A DNA stretch of 64,000 nucleotides from Kibdelosporangium persicum (GCF_013280595.1 NZ_JAAATY010000031.1:55157-119156); one strand, 5' to 3'; positions 47,590-56,233 are shown, numbered from the stretch's first letter. Made by a program: numbers and translations. Notes: generated by a model from the letters alone, not told the origin.

Positions 47590-48615
47590 ATGCCTAGACG
47601 CGGCGACACCCGGTCGCGCGTGTGGATCCCGATCATCTCTGCCACCGTCGCCCTGTTGACCGCGCTCAGCGGCTGCGGTGCGCTCGAAGGCTCGTCGAAC
47701 AACCCGGGCGATGGCGGCTCGGGTTCCGGCGGGCCGATCGAGAAGCCCAATCTCAAGGTCGGCCTGCTACCCGTGGTCGACGTCGCTCCGCTGTACCAGG
47801 CGGTGGAGAAGGGCTACTTCAAGGAGCAGGGTCTCAACGTCGAACCGATTGTGGTGGCCAGCGGCCCGAAAGCGGTGGAGAGCGTGATCTCCGGTGAGAT
47901 CGACATCGCCTTCACCAGCTACCCGGGCGCGTTCGTCGCGCAGTCCAAGGGCGTGGCCGACCTGAAGATCGTGGCGGACGCGTACGCGGCCCGGCCCGGT
48001 CACCTCGCCCTGGTCGCCACCCCGGACTCGCAGATCAAGAAACCCTCGGACGTCGCGGGCAAGAAGATCGCCGTGACCAGCAAGGGGTCCATCTCGGACC
48101 TCGGCGTGATGTCGGTGCTCAGCTCGCAGCAGGTGGACATCAGGAGCATCAACTTCGTGCCGATGCCGTTCCAGGACATGGGCCCGGCGATGCAGAACAA
48201 GAACATCGACGGCGCCGTGGTCGCCGAGCCGTGGGTCACCAGGACCGCCAAGGAACAGGGCGCGGTCACGATCGTGGACGTCTCCTCGGGTCCGACCCAG
48301 AACATCTCGATGTCCGGCTGGGCCGCCCTGAACAAGATGACCAGCGCGAACCCCAACACCTTCGCCGCGTTCCAGCGCGGGCTGGCCAAGGGCGTCGCGG
48401 ACGTCAAGAAGGACCGCACGGCGCTGGAACCGATCCTGGTCAAGCACGTCAAGATCGACCCCGCGACCGCGCCGCTGGTGACGATCGCGGACTACCCGGA
48501 GCGGGCGGATGCGATCCGGCTGCAGCGGGTGGCCGACCTGATGCAGGAGTTCGCCGTGATCGGCCAGCGGCTGGACGTCTCGAAGATGCTGCTGGAGCCC
48601 GCGAACACGAAGTGA
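47590..48615 (+). CDS. ABC substrate-binding lipoprotein 1 (NrtA/SsuA/NMT1 type)
   Basis: The 341-aa receptor has a lipoprotein signal ending LTALSGC (Cys about 30), then a Gly/Ser linker. The periplasmic-binding fold of the nitrate/sulfonate/thiamine-precursor class follows: APLYQAVEKGYFKEQGLNVE, then GEIDIAFTSYPG and VVAEPWVTR. It should capture a small anion or aromatic precursor for the permeases downstream. GAGGAGAGG precedes the ATG. A strong terminator separates it from the permease genes, which have their own promoter. Confidence 0.9.
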   Translation: MPRRGDTRSRVWIPIISATVALLTALSGCGALEGSSNNPGDGGSGSGGPIEKPNLKVGLLPVVDVAPLYQAVEKGYFKEQGLNVEPIVVASGPKAVESVISGEIDIAFTSYPGAFVAQSKGVADLKIVADAYAARPGHLALVATPDSQIKKPSDVAGKKIAVTSKGSISDLGVMSVLSSQQVDIRSINFVPMPFQDMGPAMQNKNIDGAVVAEPWVTRTAKEQGAVTIVDVSSGPTQNISMSGWAALNKMTSANPNTFAAFQRGLAKGVADVKKDRTALEPILVKHVKIDPATAPLVTIADYPERADAIRLQRVADLMQEFAVIGQRLDVSKMLLEPANTK

Positions 48616-48631
48616 GGCGCACGAGGATGTC

Positions 48632-48660
48632 AAGCCCGGGGGTCACACGCCCCCGGGCTT
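48632..48660 (+). terminator. Terminator after receptor 1
   Basis: A perfect 11-bp stem AAGCCCGGGGG with a 7-base loop is followed by CTTCGTCTCC. It lies inside the importer cluster and should raise receptor over permease expression. Confidence 0.85.
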
Positions 48661-48795
48661 CTTCGTCTCCGGGCCGCGATGCTGGCTCACACGCACTAGT
48701 CCCGCCCGACCGGCCGGAGCAACCCGCTGCTCCTGACCGACTAGGCCGAACGGCCGGTTTTCCCTACCGTCACGGGTTGACGGAACGTGAGCAAT

Positions 48796-48825
48796 TTGTC
48801 GAAAACGCTCGTCAGTCTTTAGAGT
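48796..48825 (+). promoter_or_regulatory. Promoter of the permease-ATPase operon
   Basis: TTGTCG at 48796-48801, 18 bases, then TAGAGT at 48820-48825, matching the receptor 1 promoter in hexamers and spacing. Confidence 0.55.
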
Positions 48826-48866
48826 GACCCCCTGGCATCGCCGGGTGACCCGCCTTCCAACCGCTC

Positions 48867-48953
48867 ATGGAGTTCGGTGTGTTCATCTCCGCAGCGTCGC
48901 CGCTCGACGCCGCACCCTCGTCCTCGCCGGCCGGCGTGGGTGAACCGGGGTGA
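48867..48953 (+). CDS. Possible 28-codon leader frame coupled to permease 1
   Basis: ATG 48867 opens a 28-residue frame (starts MEFGVFISAASPLD) whose TGA overlaps the permease GTG as GTGA. It has no good ribosome-binding site. It may be a regulatory leader or chance. Confidence 0.25.
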   Translation: MEFGVFISAASPLDAAPSSSPAGVGEPG

Positions 48954-49747
48954 TCCGGTTCTTCCGCGGCCTGGTGGGGATCGTGATCATCCTCGCCCTG
49001 TGGCAGCTCGGGTCGTTCACCGGGTTGTTCCCACAGACCTACATCCCGCCGCCCACCACAGTCATCCCCCGGATGTTCGAGCTGTTCGGGCCGGCGTTCA
49101 ACGTCGCCGACACGAGCAGCACCAGCAGCCACTTCGTCTCCGACCTCGTCGCGACCATGCTGACCTGGTTGCTCGCCCTGCTCATCGCGATCGGGATCGC
49201 GGTGCCCGCCGGGCTCATCCTCGGCAGCGTGCCGTCGGTCCGGGTGGCCACCCGCGTGATCATCGAGTTCCTCCGGCCGATCCCGTCGGTCGCGATCATC
49301 CCGCTGATCATCGTCATGCTCGGCTCCGGCGTGGAGACCAAGATCACCCTCGCGGTGTACGCCGCGATCTGGCCGATCCTGTTCAACACCATCTACGCGC
49401 TGGACGAGATCGATCCGCTGCTGCTGGACACCGCGCGCTCGTTCGGCCTGGGCAAGGCACGGACCATGTTCACCGTGGGCCTGCCGCACGCCGCGCCGTT
49501 CATCTTCACCGGTGTCCGGCTGGCCAGCGCAGTCGTGCTGATCGTGGTGATCAGTGTCGAGTACCTGGCCGGCGGGGTGATCGGGATCGGGAAGTTCACC
49601 CTGGACTGGGCCAGCGGGTCCGGCAGGCAGGACGTGATCCTCGCGGTCACCATCCTGGCGGGCGTGATCGGCTACCTGCTCGACGGCGGCTTCCTGAAAC
49701 TGCAACGCGTGCTGTTCAAGTGGAACACCGTGGAGGCGGGCAAGTGA
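48950..49747 (+). CDS. ABC transporter permease 1 (SsuC/NrtB type)
   Basis: This 265-aa protein has about six helices and the ATPase-contacting EAA-like loop (LDEIDPLLLDTARSFGLGKA, about residues 147-166). It belongs to the nitrate/sulfonate/taurine permease family. Its start overlaps an upstream 28-codon frame, and its stop overlaps the permease 2 start as GTGA. Most relatives form homodimers from one gene. Two different permeases here suggest a heterodimer. Confidence 0.9.
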   Translation: MIRFFRGLVGIVIILALWQLGSFTGLFPQTYIPPPTTVIPRMFELFGPAFNVADTSSTSSHFVSDLVATMLTWLLALLIAIGIAVPAGLILGSVPSVRVATRVIIEFLRPIPSVAIIPLIIVMLGSGVETKITLAVYAAIWPILFNTIYALDEIDPLLLDTARSFGLGKARTMFTVGLPHAAPFIFTGVRLASAVVLIVVISVEYLAGGVIGIGKFTLDWASGSGRQDVILAVTILAGVIGYLLDGGFLKLQRVLFKWNTVEAGK

Positions 49748-50556
49748 CGCATCTCAGGGGTTTCGCGCAGCGCTGGGTCGTGTTCGTCGGAGTGCTGGTG
49801 GTCTGGCAGCTGCTGACCATGGCGAGCGCGTCGAAGTTCTTCCCGACGCCGGTCTCCATCGTCGAGTCGGCGGGCAAGCTGTGGCTCGGTGGACCGGCTT
49901 CGCAGTTCTGGTTGCACGACAACGTGTTCGTACACATCCTGCCGAGCATCGGCAGGCTGCTGACCGGCTGGCTCGGCGCCGCGGTCGTCGGGATCGCGCT
50001 GGGCATCGCGCTCGGCCGGTCCAAGCACGGCGTCGACTACTTCGGGCCTTTGTTCGCGTTCCTGCGGTCGATCCCGCCGGTGCTGCTGCTGCCGTTCTTC
50101 ATGGTGATCTTCGGCATCGAGTCGCCGCAGAAGATCGCGCTGATCGCGTTCGGCGCGCTGTGGCCGATCCTGCTCAACTCGGTGGACGGCGCCCGTTCGG
50201 TGGACGCGGTGAAGACCGACACCGCGCGGTCGTTCCGCATCCCGCGTGGTCAGTGGATCTTCATGGTGGTGCTGCCCGCGGCACTGCCCAAGATCTTCGC
50301 CGGACTGCGCGTCTCGCTCTCGCTGTCGTTGGTGCTGATGGTGATCTCCGAGCTGGTCGGCGCGGCCACCGGGATGGGCACCCAGCTCGTCGACGCGCAG
50401 CGGCAGTACGAGTACACCGACATGTGGGCGATCATCCTGCTGCTCGGCGTGCTCGGCTACGCCCTCAACAGTTTGTTGCTGGTACTCGAGCGGCGCGTGC
50501 TCTCCTGGCAACCCACCCGTAACGCGCAACCGAGTACCGTCAAAGCCGGAGGCTGA
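49744..50556 (+). CDS. ABC transporter permease 2 (SsuC/NrtB type)
   Basis: The 270-aa partner of permease 1 has six helices and its own EAA-like loop (VDAVKTDTARSFRIPRGQ). The GTG start is inside the permease 1 stop (GTGA), so the two are produced in step. The ATPase gene follows 6 bp later. It shares the family but is clearly diverged from permease 1. Confidence 0.9.
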   Translation: MTHLRGFAQRWVVFVGVLVVWQLLTMASASKFFPTPVSIVESAGKLWLGGPASQFWLHDNVFVHILPSIGRLLTGWLGAAVVGIALGIALGRSKHGVDYFGPLFAFLRSIPPVLLLPFFMVIFGIESPQKIALIAFGALWPILLNSVDGARSVDAVKTDTARSFRIPRGQWIFMVVLPAALPKIFAGLRVSLSLSLVLMVISELVGAATGMGTQLVDAQRQYEYTDMWAIILLLGVLGYALNSLLLVLERRVLSWQPTRNAQPSTVKAGG

Positions 50557-50562
50557 ACCCCC

Positions 50563-51444
50563 ATGACGCCAATGCTGGAAGTCGCCGACCTTCGGCACAC
50601 GTACGGCTCCGGGCCGACCGCGCACACCGCGGTCCAGAACCTGAAGTTCGAGGTGGCGGCGGGCGAACTCGCCTGCATCGTCGGCCCGTCGGGCTGCGGC
50701 AAGTCGACGCTGCTGCGCTGCATCGCCGGCCTGATCAAGCCGTCCGAGGGCACAGTGTCGCTGCACGGCGACAAGATCGACCGTACGCCGGAAGACCTCG
50801 CCGTGGTCTTCCAGGACTACAGCCGCTCGCTCTTCCCGTGGCTCTCGGTGCGCGGCAACGTCGAGTTCCCGCTGCGTTCGCGGGGCGTCGCACGGGCCGA
50901 ACGCCGCAAGCGTGCCGAGGAAGCACTGGAGTGGGTCGGCCTGTCCGGCGCGGGTGCGAAGTACCCGTGGCAGCTGTCGGGCGGTATGCAGCAGCGCGTG
51001 TCGATCGCCCGCGCGTTGGCGTGCCAGCCTTCGCTGCTGCTGATGGACGAGCCGTTCGCGTCGGTGGACGCGCAGACCCGCTTCGAGCTCGAAGACCTGC
51101 TGCTGCGGGTACGGCACGAGCACGAGAGCACAGTTCTGCTCGTCACGCACGACATCGACGAGAGCGTGTACCTCGGTGACCGGGTGCTGGTGCTGTCCAA
51201 GTCGCCCGCGTCGATCGTGGCCGACCTGACCGTGGATCTGCCCGCCCAGCGCGACCAGATCACCACCCGCGAGTCGAAGAACTTCGTGGCGCTGCGCAGT
51301 GAGGTCGCGCGGCTGCTGCACAACCAGCCGGCCGCCGAGCCGGAGCCGGTCGTGCGCCCGGCTTCCAGCGCCGCCGAGGACGAGGCCGCGGCACAGCGGT
51401 TCCTCGAGGCCGAGCGGGAGCAGACGCGGCAGACCAGCCGCTAG
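50563..51444 (+). CDS. ABC transporter ATPase (SsuB/NrtD type)
   Basis: This 293-aa ATPase powers the permease pair. Walker A GPSGCGKST is at about 41-49, Q-loop VFQDYSRSLFPW near 86, signature LSGGMQQR near 142, Walker B LLLMDEPFASVD near 162, and H-loop LVTHDIDES near 196. A Pro/Glu-rich C-terminal tail of about 40 residues is extra. A strong terminator ends the operon. Confidence 0.94.
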   Translation: MTPMLEVADLRHTYGSGPTAHTAVQNLKFEVAAGELACIVGPSGCGKSTLLRCIAGLIKPSEGTVSLHGDKIDRTPEDLAVVFQDYSRSLFPWLSVRGNVEFPLRSRGVARAERRKRAEEALEWVGLSGAGAKYPWQLSGGMQQRVSIARALACQPSLLLMDEPFASVDAQTRFELEDLLLRVRHEHESTVLLVTHDIDESVYLGDRVLVLSKSPASIVADLTVDLPAQRDQITTRESKNFVALRSEVARLLHNQPAAEPEPVVRPASSAAEDEAAAQRFLEAEREQTRQTSR

Positions 51445-51460
51445 GACATACGTCACCCCG

Positions 51461-51503
51461 GATCGACCGGCACGGGCCCAGCCCGTGCCGGTCGATCTTT
51501 TTT
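51461..51503 (+). terminator. Strong rho-independent terminator after the ATPase
   Basis: A perfect 17-bp stem GATCGACCGGCACGGGC with a 3-base loop is followed by six T residues, the most canonical terminator in the window. Confidence 0.97.
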
Positions 51504-51823
51504 GCGGGCTCCCGGCCGGGGCGCATGCCCTGGAGGCATTTCCCGTCCACAGTGCTCCATTTGACGCACCGAGGGCCGGGAAATGCACCGTTCACCGGGT
51601 CGGCAACTGACTCTCTCGGAGTAATAGTCATATTTTTCCACCCGAGAAGAATGATCATCGGAATCCGACAGGGACAGCGGCGGCGGATTGCCGCAGCCCG
51701 CGAAAGAAGCCCAGGTCAGACGCCACTTCCGCAGGAAAAAGACGGTCGCGGCGGACCGTGCCCGCGCGGACGTCGTCACGCGCGGGCGATCACGATCAAC
51801 TCCTGTCCACAATCCCGCCGAAT

Positions 51824-51838
51824 GGTGTATAAAACACC
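51824..51838. promoter_or_regulatory. Inverted repeat over the receptor 2 -10 box
   Basis: GGTGT-ATAAA-ACACC has perfect 5-bp arms and contains TATAAA (51828-51833), a good -10, with TGTCCA 18 bases upstream. A repressor site at the promoter is plausible. Confidence 0.45.
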
Positions 51839-51943
51839 GCACAAGAAACACGTCAGGTGACTGATCGCGTACCGGGCTCTACCCGATCGACTCACTCGCG
51901 TTTCCTCTGTTCGGAGATCCTCGACTCTCAGATAAGGCAGCAG

Positions 51944-52972
51944 ATGCTTGGACGAGGCAGTAGGCCTGTTCACACCCGCAGGGCCGTCATCAGCACACTG
52001 GGAACCGCGAGCCTCATCGCGGCGCTGAGCGGCTGCGGTCTCCTCGGCGGCGAATCGAACGACGGTGGCAGCGGTGGCGGCGGCAACGGTCAGCTCGAAC
52101 GTACGCAGATCAAGGTCGGCGCGATGCCGATCATCGACTCGACCCCGGTGCACCTCGCGGCGCAGAAGGGCTACTTCAAGGAAGAGGGACTCGACGTCCA
52201 GCTGGAGACGGTGACCGGCGCGGCCACCGCGATCCCCAAACTGCTGTCCGGCGAGCTGCAGTTCACCTACGGCGCGTACGTCCCGGTGTTCCAGTCGCAG
52301 GCCAAGGGCATCGGCGAGTTCAAGTTCGTCGCCGACAGCTACCAGACGGCCGAGAACATCTTCGTGATCATGGTGGCGCGCGACTCCGCCATCAAGTCCC
52401 CGAAGGACCTCGAGGGCAAGACGATCGCGACGAACACCAAGAACAGCATCACCGACCTGCTCGCCAAGTCGGCGATGGAGACCGCGGGCGTCAACCACAG
52501 CACGGTGAACTGGGTCGAGTTCCCGTTCCCGGACATGCAGTCGAAGCTGGAAGGCAAGCAGATCGACGCGGCGGTGATCCTGGAGCCCTTCGTCACCCAG
52601 GCGGCGCGGGCGATCGGCGCCGTGCCGATCCTGGACACCTCACAGGGCCCGACCCAGAACTTCCCGATCTCCGGCTACACCGGCATGTCGAAGTTCGTCG
52701 CGGAGAACCCGAAGACCACCGAGGCCTTCCGCCGCGCGGTGACCAGGGCGGCGGAGACCGCCCGTAACCGTGCCGAGGTCGAGGAGGCGGTGACCAAGTT
52801 CGTCAAGATCGACAAGGAGGTCGCGCAGCTGGTCCGCATCGGCACGTTCCCGACCAGTGTGGACCGTACCCGGCTGCAGCGGACCGTCGACCTGATGAAG
52901 CAGTACAAGATGCTCGATCCGAACGCGAACGTCAACATCGACTCGATGATCTTCAACCCGCCCGCGGGCTGA
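51944..52972 (+). CDS. ABC substrate-binding lipoprotein 2 (NrtA/SsuA/NMT1 type)
   Basis: The 342-aa receptor has a twin-Arg-containing N-terminus, lipobox AALSGC (Cys about 32), a Gly/Ser linker and the same fold as receptor 1 (TPVHLAAQKGYFKEEGLDVQ, GELQFTYGAYVP, AVILEPFVTQ). The frame is open to 51857, but ATG 51944 gives a normal signal. It has its own promoter and terminator beyond the ATPase. It shares similar motifs and the GPTQN segment with receptor 1 but is clearly diverged, so two ligands or two affinities are likely for one importer. Confidence 0.9.
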   Translation: MLGRGSRPVHTRRAVISTLGTASLIAALSGCGLLGGESNDGGSGGGGNGQLERTQIKVGAMPIIDSTPVHLAAQKGYFKEEGLDVQLETVTGAATAIPKLLSGELQFTYGAYVPVFQSQAKGIGEFKFVADSYQTAENIFVIMVARDSAIKSPKDLEGKTIATNTKNSITDLLAKSAMETAGVNHSTVNWVEFPFPDMQSKLEGKQIDAAVILEPFVTQAARAIGAVPILDTSQGPTQNFPISGYTGMSKFVAENPKTTEAFRRAVTRAAETARNRAEVEEAVTKFVKIDKEVAQLVRIGTFPTSVDRTRLQRTVDLMKQYKMLDPNANVNIDSMIFNPPAG

Positions 52973-52982
52973 GTGTGCCGAG

Positions 52983-53011
52983 GGCGGTTCGTCCGAGGTG
53001 GACGAACCGCC
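52983..53011. terminator. Bidirectional terminator between receptor 2 and the LppU-like gene
   Basis: GGCGGTTCGTCC and GGACGAACCGCC form a perfect 12-bp stem around 5 bases between convergent genes. Confidence 0.87.
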
Positions 53012-53024
53012 CCTCAGCGAGCCG

Positions 53025-53729
53025 TCAGGCCTTGGCGATGCACAGGGTGGTCGCCGGTTCCGAGTAGACCGCGGCGACGTTCCCCCTGCCGCAGGCGGAC
53101 TTGTCGGCGGTGCCGGTGACGACCTTGACCACTTTGTACGGCGCGGACGGGCCACAGGGGACTCGTTCGTCGGTCTGGTTGCCGCCGCCACTGGTGATCT
53201 TGAAGCAGTCGCCTTCCTTGGCGTTGAGCATCAGGCAGAGCTTCATCGTGTCGCGGCGGCTGCGCTTGGTCCACTCCGTGTAGTCGCCCTTCGGGCACTG
53301 GCCCGCCGAGCTGTCCAGCTTCTTGGCGACCTTGTACACGGCCTCCTGGCTGCCGCAGTCGGCCTTCTCGGCGTCCGCGCTGGAGGCCGACACGACCTTG
53401 ATGCAGTCGCCCGCCTCGGCCGCGGCGGCACCCGTGCCCCAGTTCATGATCCCGAACACGACCAGGCCGACGACGCCGAGGGCCACGACGCCCAGTGCGA
53501 CCCGCTTGCCCCCGTTCTTGGCGGGCATCGGCGGCGGCAGGTTCGGGGGCAGGTTCGGCGGCGGGAAACCGGGCTGCTGCTGGGGGAATCCGCCCGACGG
53601 CGGGAACTGGGGCGGCGGCGGGTAGCCCGGCTGTTGCTGGGGGTACTGCTGGTACGGGTGTGGCTGCTGCGGATAAGGCGGTGGATACCCCTGCGGCGGC
53701 GGATATTGCCCCTGCGGCGGGTAGGTCAT
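53025..53729 (-). CDS. LppU/SCO3897-like membrane protein
   Basis: The 234-aa protein has a Pro/Gln/Tyr-rich cytoplasmic N-terminus (about 1-70, many YPPP and QQP repeats), one transmembrane helix (about 76-95) and an extracytoplasmic domain with seven cysteines (AGDCIKV, ADCGSQ, GQCPKGDY). It matches the actinobacterial LppU/SCO3897 family. The function is unknown. It diverges from the XPB helicase gene. Confidence 0.8.
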   Translation of the reverse strand: MTYPPQGQYPPPQGYPPPYPQQPHPYQQYPQQQPGYPPPPQFPPSGGFPQQQPGFPPPNLPPNLPPPMPAKNGGKRVALGVVALGVVGLVVFGIMNWGTGAAAAEAGDCIKVVSASSADAEKADCGSQEAVYKVAKKLDSSAGQCPKGDYTEWTKRSRRDTMKLCLMLNAKEGDCFKITSGGGNQTDERVPCGPSAPYKVVKVVTGTADKSACGRGNVAAVYSEPATTLCIAKA

Positions 53730-53877
53730 CGAGGTCCCCCGGGCGTGATCGGTCGTGACTGCCGGGCAACCGTACCGGTCGGCCGCGGGGCGTCAGGCCC
53801 GATTGACCGGGATTTTTGCGCTCGCTCGCGGTGTTGGCACACTGGGGTGTCCCGCGGATGAGGAGTTGTTTCACACA

Positions 53878-55539
53878 GTGACCGACGGCCCGCTGATCGT
53901 GCAGTCCGACAAGACGTTGCTGCTCGAAGTCGATCATCCACTGTCCGACGAGGCTCGGATGGCCATCGCGCCGTTCGCCGAGCTCGAGCGTGCGCCCGAA
54001 CACGTGCACACCTACCGGGTGACACCGCTGGCACTGTGGAACGCCCGCGCGGCCGGGCACGACGCCGAACAGGTCGTCGACGCCCTCTCGCGGTTCTCCA
54101 GATACCCCGTGCCGCAGCCGTTGCTGATCGACGTGGTCGACACGATGGGCCGGTTCGGCCGGTTGCAACTGCTGCACCACCCGGCGCACGGCCTGGTGAT
54201 GAACGCGCTCGACCGTGCGGTGCTGGAAGAGGTGCTGCGCAACAAGAAGGTCTCGCCGATGCTCGGCGCGCGGATCGACGAGGACACGGTCGTCGTGCAC
54301 CCGAGCGAGCGCGGCCGTCTCAAGCAGGTCCTGCTGAAGGTCGGTTGGCCCGCCGAGGACCTGGCGGGTTATGTCGACGGTGAGGCGCATCCGATCGCGT
54401 TGGAGGAGAACGGCTGGCAGCTGCGCGACTACCAGCGCACCGCGGCCCAGACGTTCTGGGCCGGCGGCTCGGGTGTCGTCGTACTGCCTTGTGGCGCAGG
54501 CAAAACGCTGGTCGGTGCGGCAGCGATGGCCGAAGCCCAGGCGACCACGCTGATCCTGGTGACGAACACGGTCGCGGGGCGGCAGTGGAAGCGTGAACTG
54601 ATCGCACGGACCTCGTTGACCGAGGAGGAGATCGGCGAGTACTCCGGCGAGCGCAAGGAGGTCCGGCCGGTCACCATCGCCACGTACCAGGTGATCACGC
54701 GCAAGACCAAGGGCGAGTACCGGCACCTGGAGCTGTTCGATTCCCGCGACTGGGGCCTGATCGTGTACGACGAGGTCCACCTGCTGCCCGCGCCGGTCTT
54801 CCGGATGACCGCGGACCTGCAGTCCCGGCGGCGTCTGGGGCTCACGGCGACGCTGGTGCGGGAGGACGGGCGTGAGGGCGACGTGTTCTCGTTGATCGGC
54901 CCGAAGCGCTACGACGTGCCGTGGCGGGACATCGAGGCCCAGGGCTGGATCGCGCCGGCCGAATGCACCGAGGTGCGCGTGACGCTGACCGACGCCGAGC
55001 GGCTGAAGTACGCGACGGCCGAGCCGGAGGAGCGCTACAAGATCTGCTCAACCGCGCGGACGAAGCTGCCGGTCGTGCGCAACATCCTGGAGAAGCACCC
55101 CGGCGAGCCCGCGCTGGTGATCGGCGCGTACCTGGACCAGCTCGACGAGCTCGGAGCGGAACTGAACGCGCCGATCGTGCAGGGCTCGACGAAGAACAAG
55201 GAGCGGGAGGCGCTGTTCGACGCGTTCCGCAACGGCGAGCTGCCCACGCTCGTGGTCTCCAAGGTCGCGAACTTCTCCATCGACCTGCCGGAGGCCTCGG
55301 TGGCGGTGCAGGTCTCCGGCACGTTCGGGTCACGTCAGGAGGAGGCCCAGCGCCTCGGCCGGCTGCTGCGGCCGAAGACCGACGGGCGCCAGGCGCACTT
55401 CTACTCGGTGGTCTCCCGGGACACCCTGGACACCGAATACGCCGCTCACCGGCAGCGTTTCCTGGCCGAACAGGGCTACGCGTACACCATCGTGGACGCC
55501 GACGACCTGCTCGGACCGCCGGTTGGCGAGATCGGCTGA
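53878..55539 (+). CDS. XPB/Ercc3-family DNA repair helicase
   Basis: This 553-aa superfamily-2 helicase has an N-terminal damage-recognition-like domain (about 1-170), Walker A LPCGAGKT (203-210), DEVH box (298-301), TAT (323-325), the XPB-specific RED motif (328-330) and motif VI QRLGRLLRPK. It unwinds DNA 3'-5' in repair. M. tuberculosis Rv0861c has nearly the same length. The GTG start follows GAGGAG by 12 bases; longer frames add sequence unlike the family. An SOS-boxed gene follows 66 bp downstream. Confidence 0.94.
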   Translation: MTDGPLIVQSDKTLLLEVDHPLSDEARMAIAPFAELERAPEHVHTYRVTPLALWNARAAGHDAEQVVDALSRFSRYPVPQPLLIDVVDTMGRFGRLQLLHHPAHGLVMNALDRAVLEEVLRNKKVSPMLGARIDEDTVVVHPSERGRLKQVLLKVGWPAEDLAGYVDGEAHPIALEENGWQLRDYQRTAAQTFWAGGSGVVVLPCGAGKTLVGAAAMAEAQATTLILVTNTVAGRQWKRELIARTSLTEEEIGEYSGERKEVRPVTIATYQVITRKTKGEYRHLELFDSRDWGLIVYDEVHLLPAPVFRMTADLQSRRRLGLTATLVREDGREGDVFSLIGPKRYDVPWRDIEAQGWIAPAECTEVRVTLTDAERLKYATAEPEERYKICSTARTKLPVVRNILEKHPGEPALVIGAYLDQLDELGAELNAPIVQGSTKNKEREALFDAFRNGELPTLVVSKVANFSIDLPEASVAVQVSGTFGSRQEEAQRLGRLLRPKTDGRQAHFYSVVSRDTLDTEYAAHRQRFLAEQGYAYTIVDADDLLGPPVGEIG

Positions 55540-55546
55540 ATCCGGA

Positions 55547-55590
55547 TTGTCGGACCCCTCCGCTAGCGTTATATTCGAACACACGTTCGA
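55547..55590 (+). promoter_or_regulatory. LexA SOS box beside a promoter
   Basis: TCGAAC-ACAC-GTTCGA at 55575-55590 is a perfect match to the actinobacterial SOS box TCGAAC-N4-GTTCGA. It touches the -10 of a good promoter: TTGTCG (55547-55552), 17 bases, TATATT (55570-55575). LexA bound here would block initiation. Confidence 0.8.
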
Positions 55591-55605
55591 GGCGAGGGGT
55601 TCGCT

Positions 55606-56175
55606 ATGACGGCTATGACGATCGCTCCGGCAGCACTGGGCAGCTGGCACGGTGAGATCTGGTTGACCGACTCGGTCCTGACCGATCCGCATGCCTATCT
55701 CGACCGGGTGGCGGAGTACCCGCGGACCCGGCTGTGGCCAGTGCTCGTGCCCTCGGGCGGCCTCGGCATCCCGCCCGAGGTCTCCTTCGTGCCCGAATCG
55801 GCCCGGCGCGCGGTCGACCGGCACGACCCGCAGGCCGAAGCGGGCATCACCGGTGCGGTGCTGCTGGCCAACAAGCGCCCCGCCTACCGTCTCGGCCTGG
55901 TGGAGGCCAACCGCCCGGCGGACGTCCCGGCCCGGCTGGGCAGGCCGGGGATCTCGGCGATCCTGCGCAGCTGGGAGGACCGCTTCGGCGCGACCCTGGT
56001 CATGCTGGGCGCCCGGGAGATGATGCTGTCGGTGTCCGCGCCGCCGACGGAACTGCACCACGCCCTCGTGATCGCCAACGAACACAGGTCCTTCTGCCCC
56101 CGCATCCCCGGCACCCTCCCCCAGCTCTCCCGCGGCTTGATCCGCCTGCGCCGCTGGCACTTCCGCTGGCACTGA
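55606..56175 (+). CDS. DUF4253 protein under an SOS-type promoter
   Basis: The 189-aa protein ends in a region typical of DUF4253: ISAILRSWEDRFGATLVML, then LSVSAPP, HHALVIANEHRSFCP. No catalytic motif or membrane helix is visible. GAGGGG six bases before the ATG fixes the start. A perfect SOS box over its promoter and its position behind XPB suggest induction by DNA damage, which I do not know to be reported for this family. Palindrome copy 3 follows the stop. Confidence 0.75.
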   Translation: MTAMTIAPAALGSWHGEIWLTDSVLTDPHAYLDRVAEYPRTRLWPVLVPSGGLGIPPEVSFVPESARRAVDRHDPQAEAGITGAVLLANKRPAYRLGLVEANRPADVPARLGRPGISAILRSWEDRFGATLVMLGAREMMLSVSAPPTELHHALVIANEHRSFCPRIPGTLPQLSRGLIRLRRWHFRWH

Positions 56176-56180
56176 CCAAC

Positions 56181-56226
56181 CTCGTGAGTGTTTATCGGGG
56201 TTCTAACCCTGATAAACACTCACGAG
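56181..56226. repeat. 46-bp palindromic repeat, copy 3
   Basis: CTCGTGAGTGTTTATC and GATAAACACTCACGAG are perfect arms; the centre reads GGGGTTCTAACCCT. It lies between convergent genes, 5 bp after the DUF4253 stop. Confidence 0.9.
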
Positions 56227-56233
56227 GGGGAGC

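Larger units (their letters stand above)
51445..51943. other. Leader and promoter region of receptor 2
   Basis: After the ATPase terminator, this stretch holds an A/T-rich patch near 51620-51660 and the promoter-operator at 51803-51838, giving an untranslated leader of about 100 nt. No gene is seen. Confidence 0.55.
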
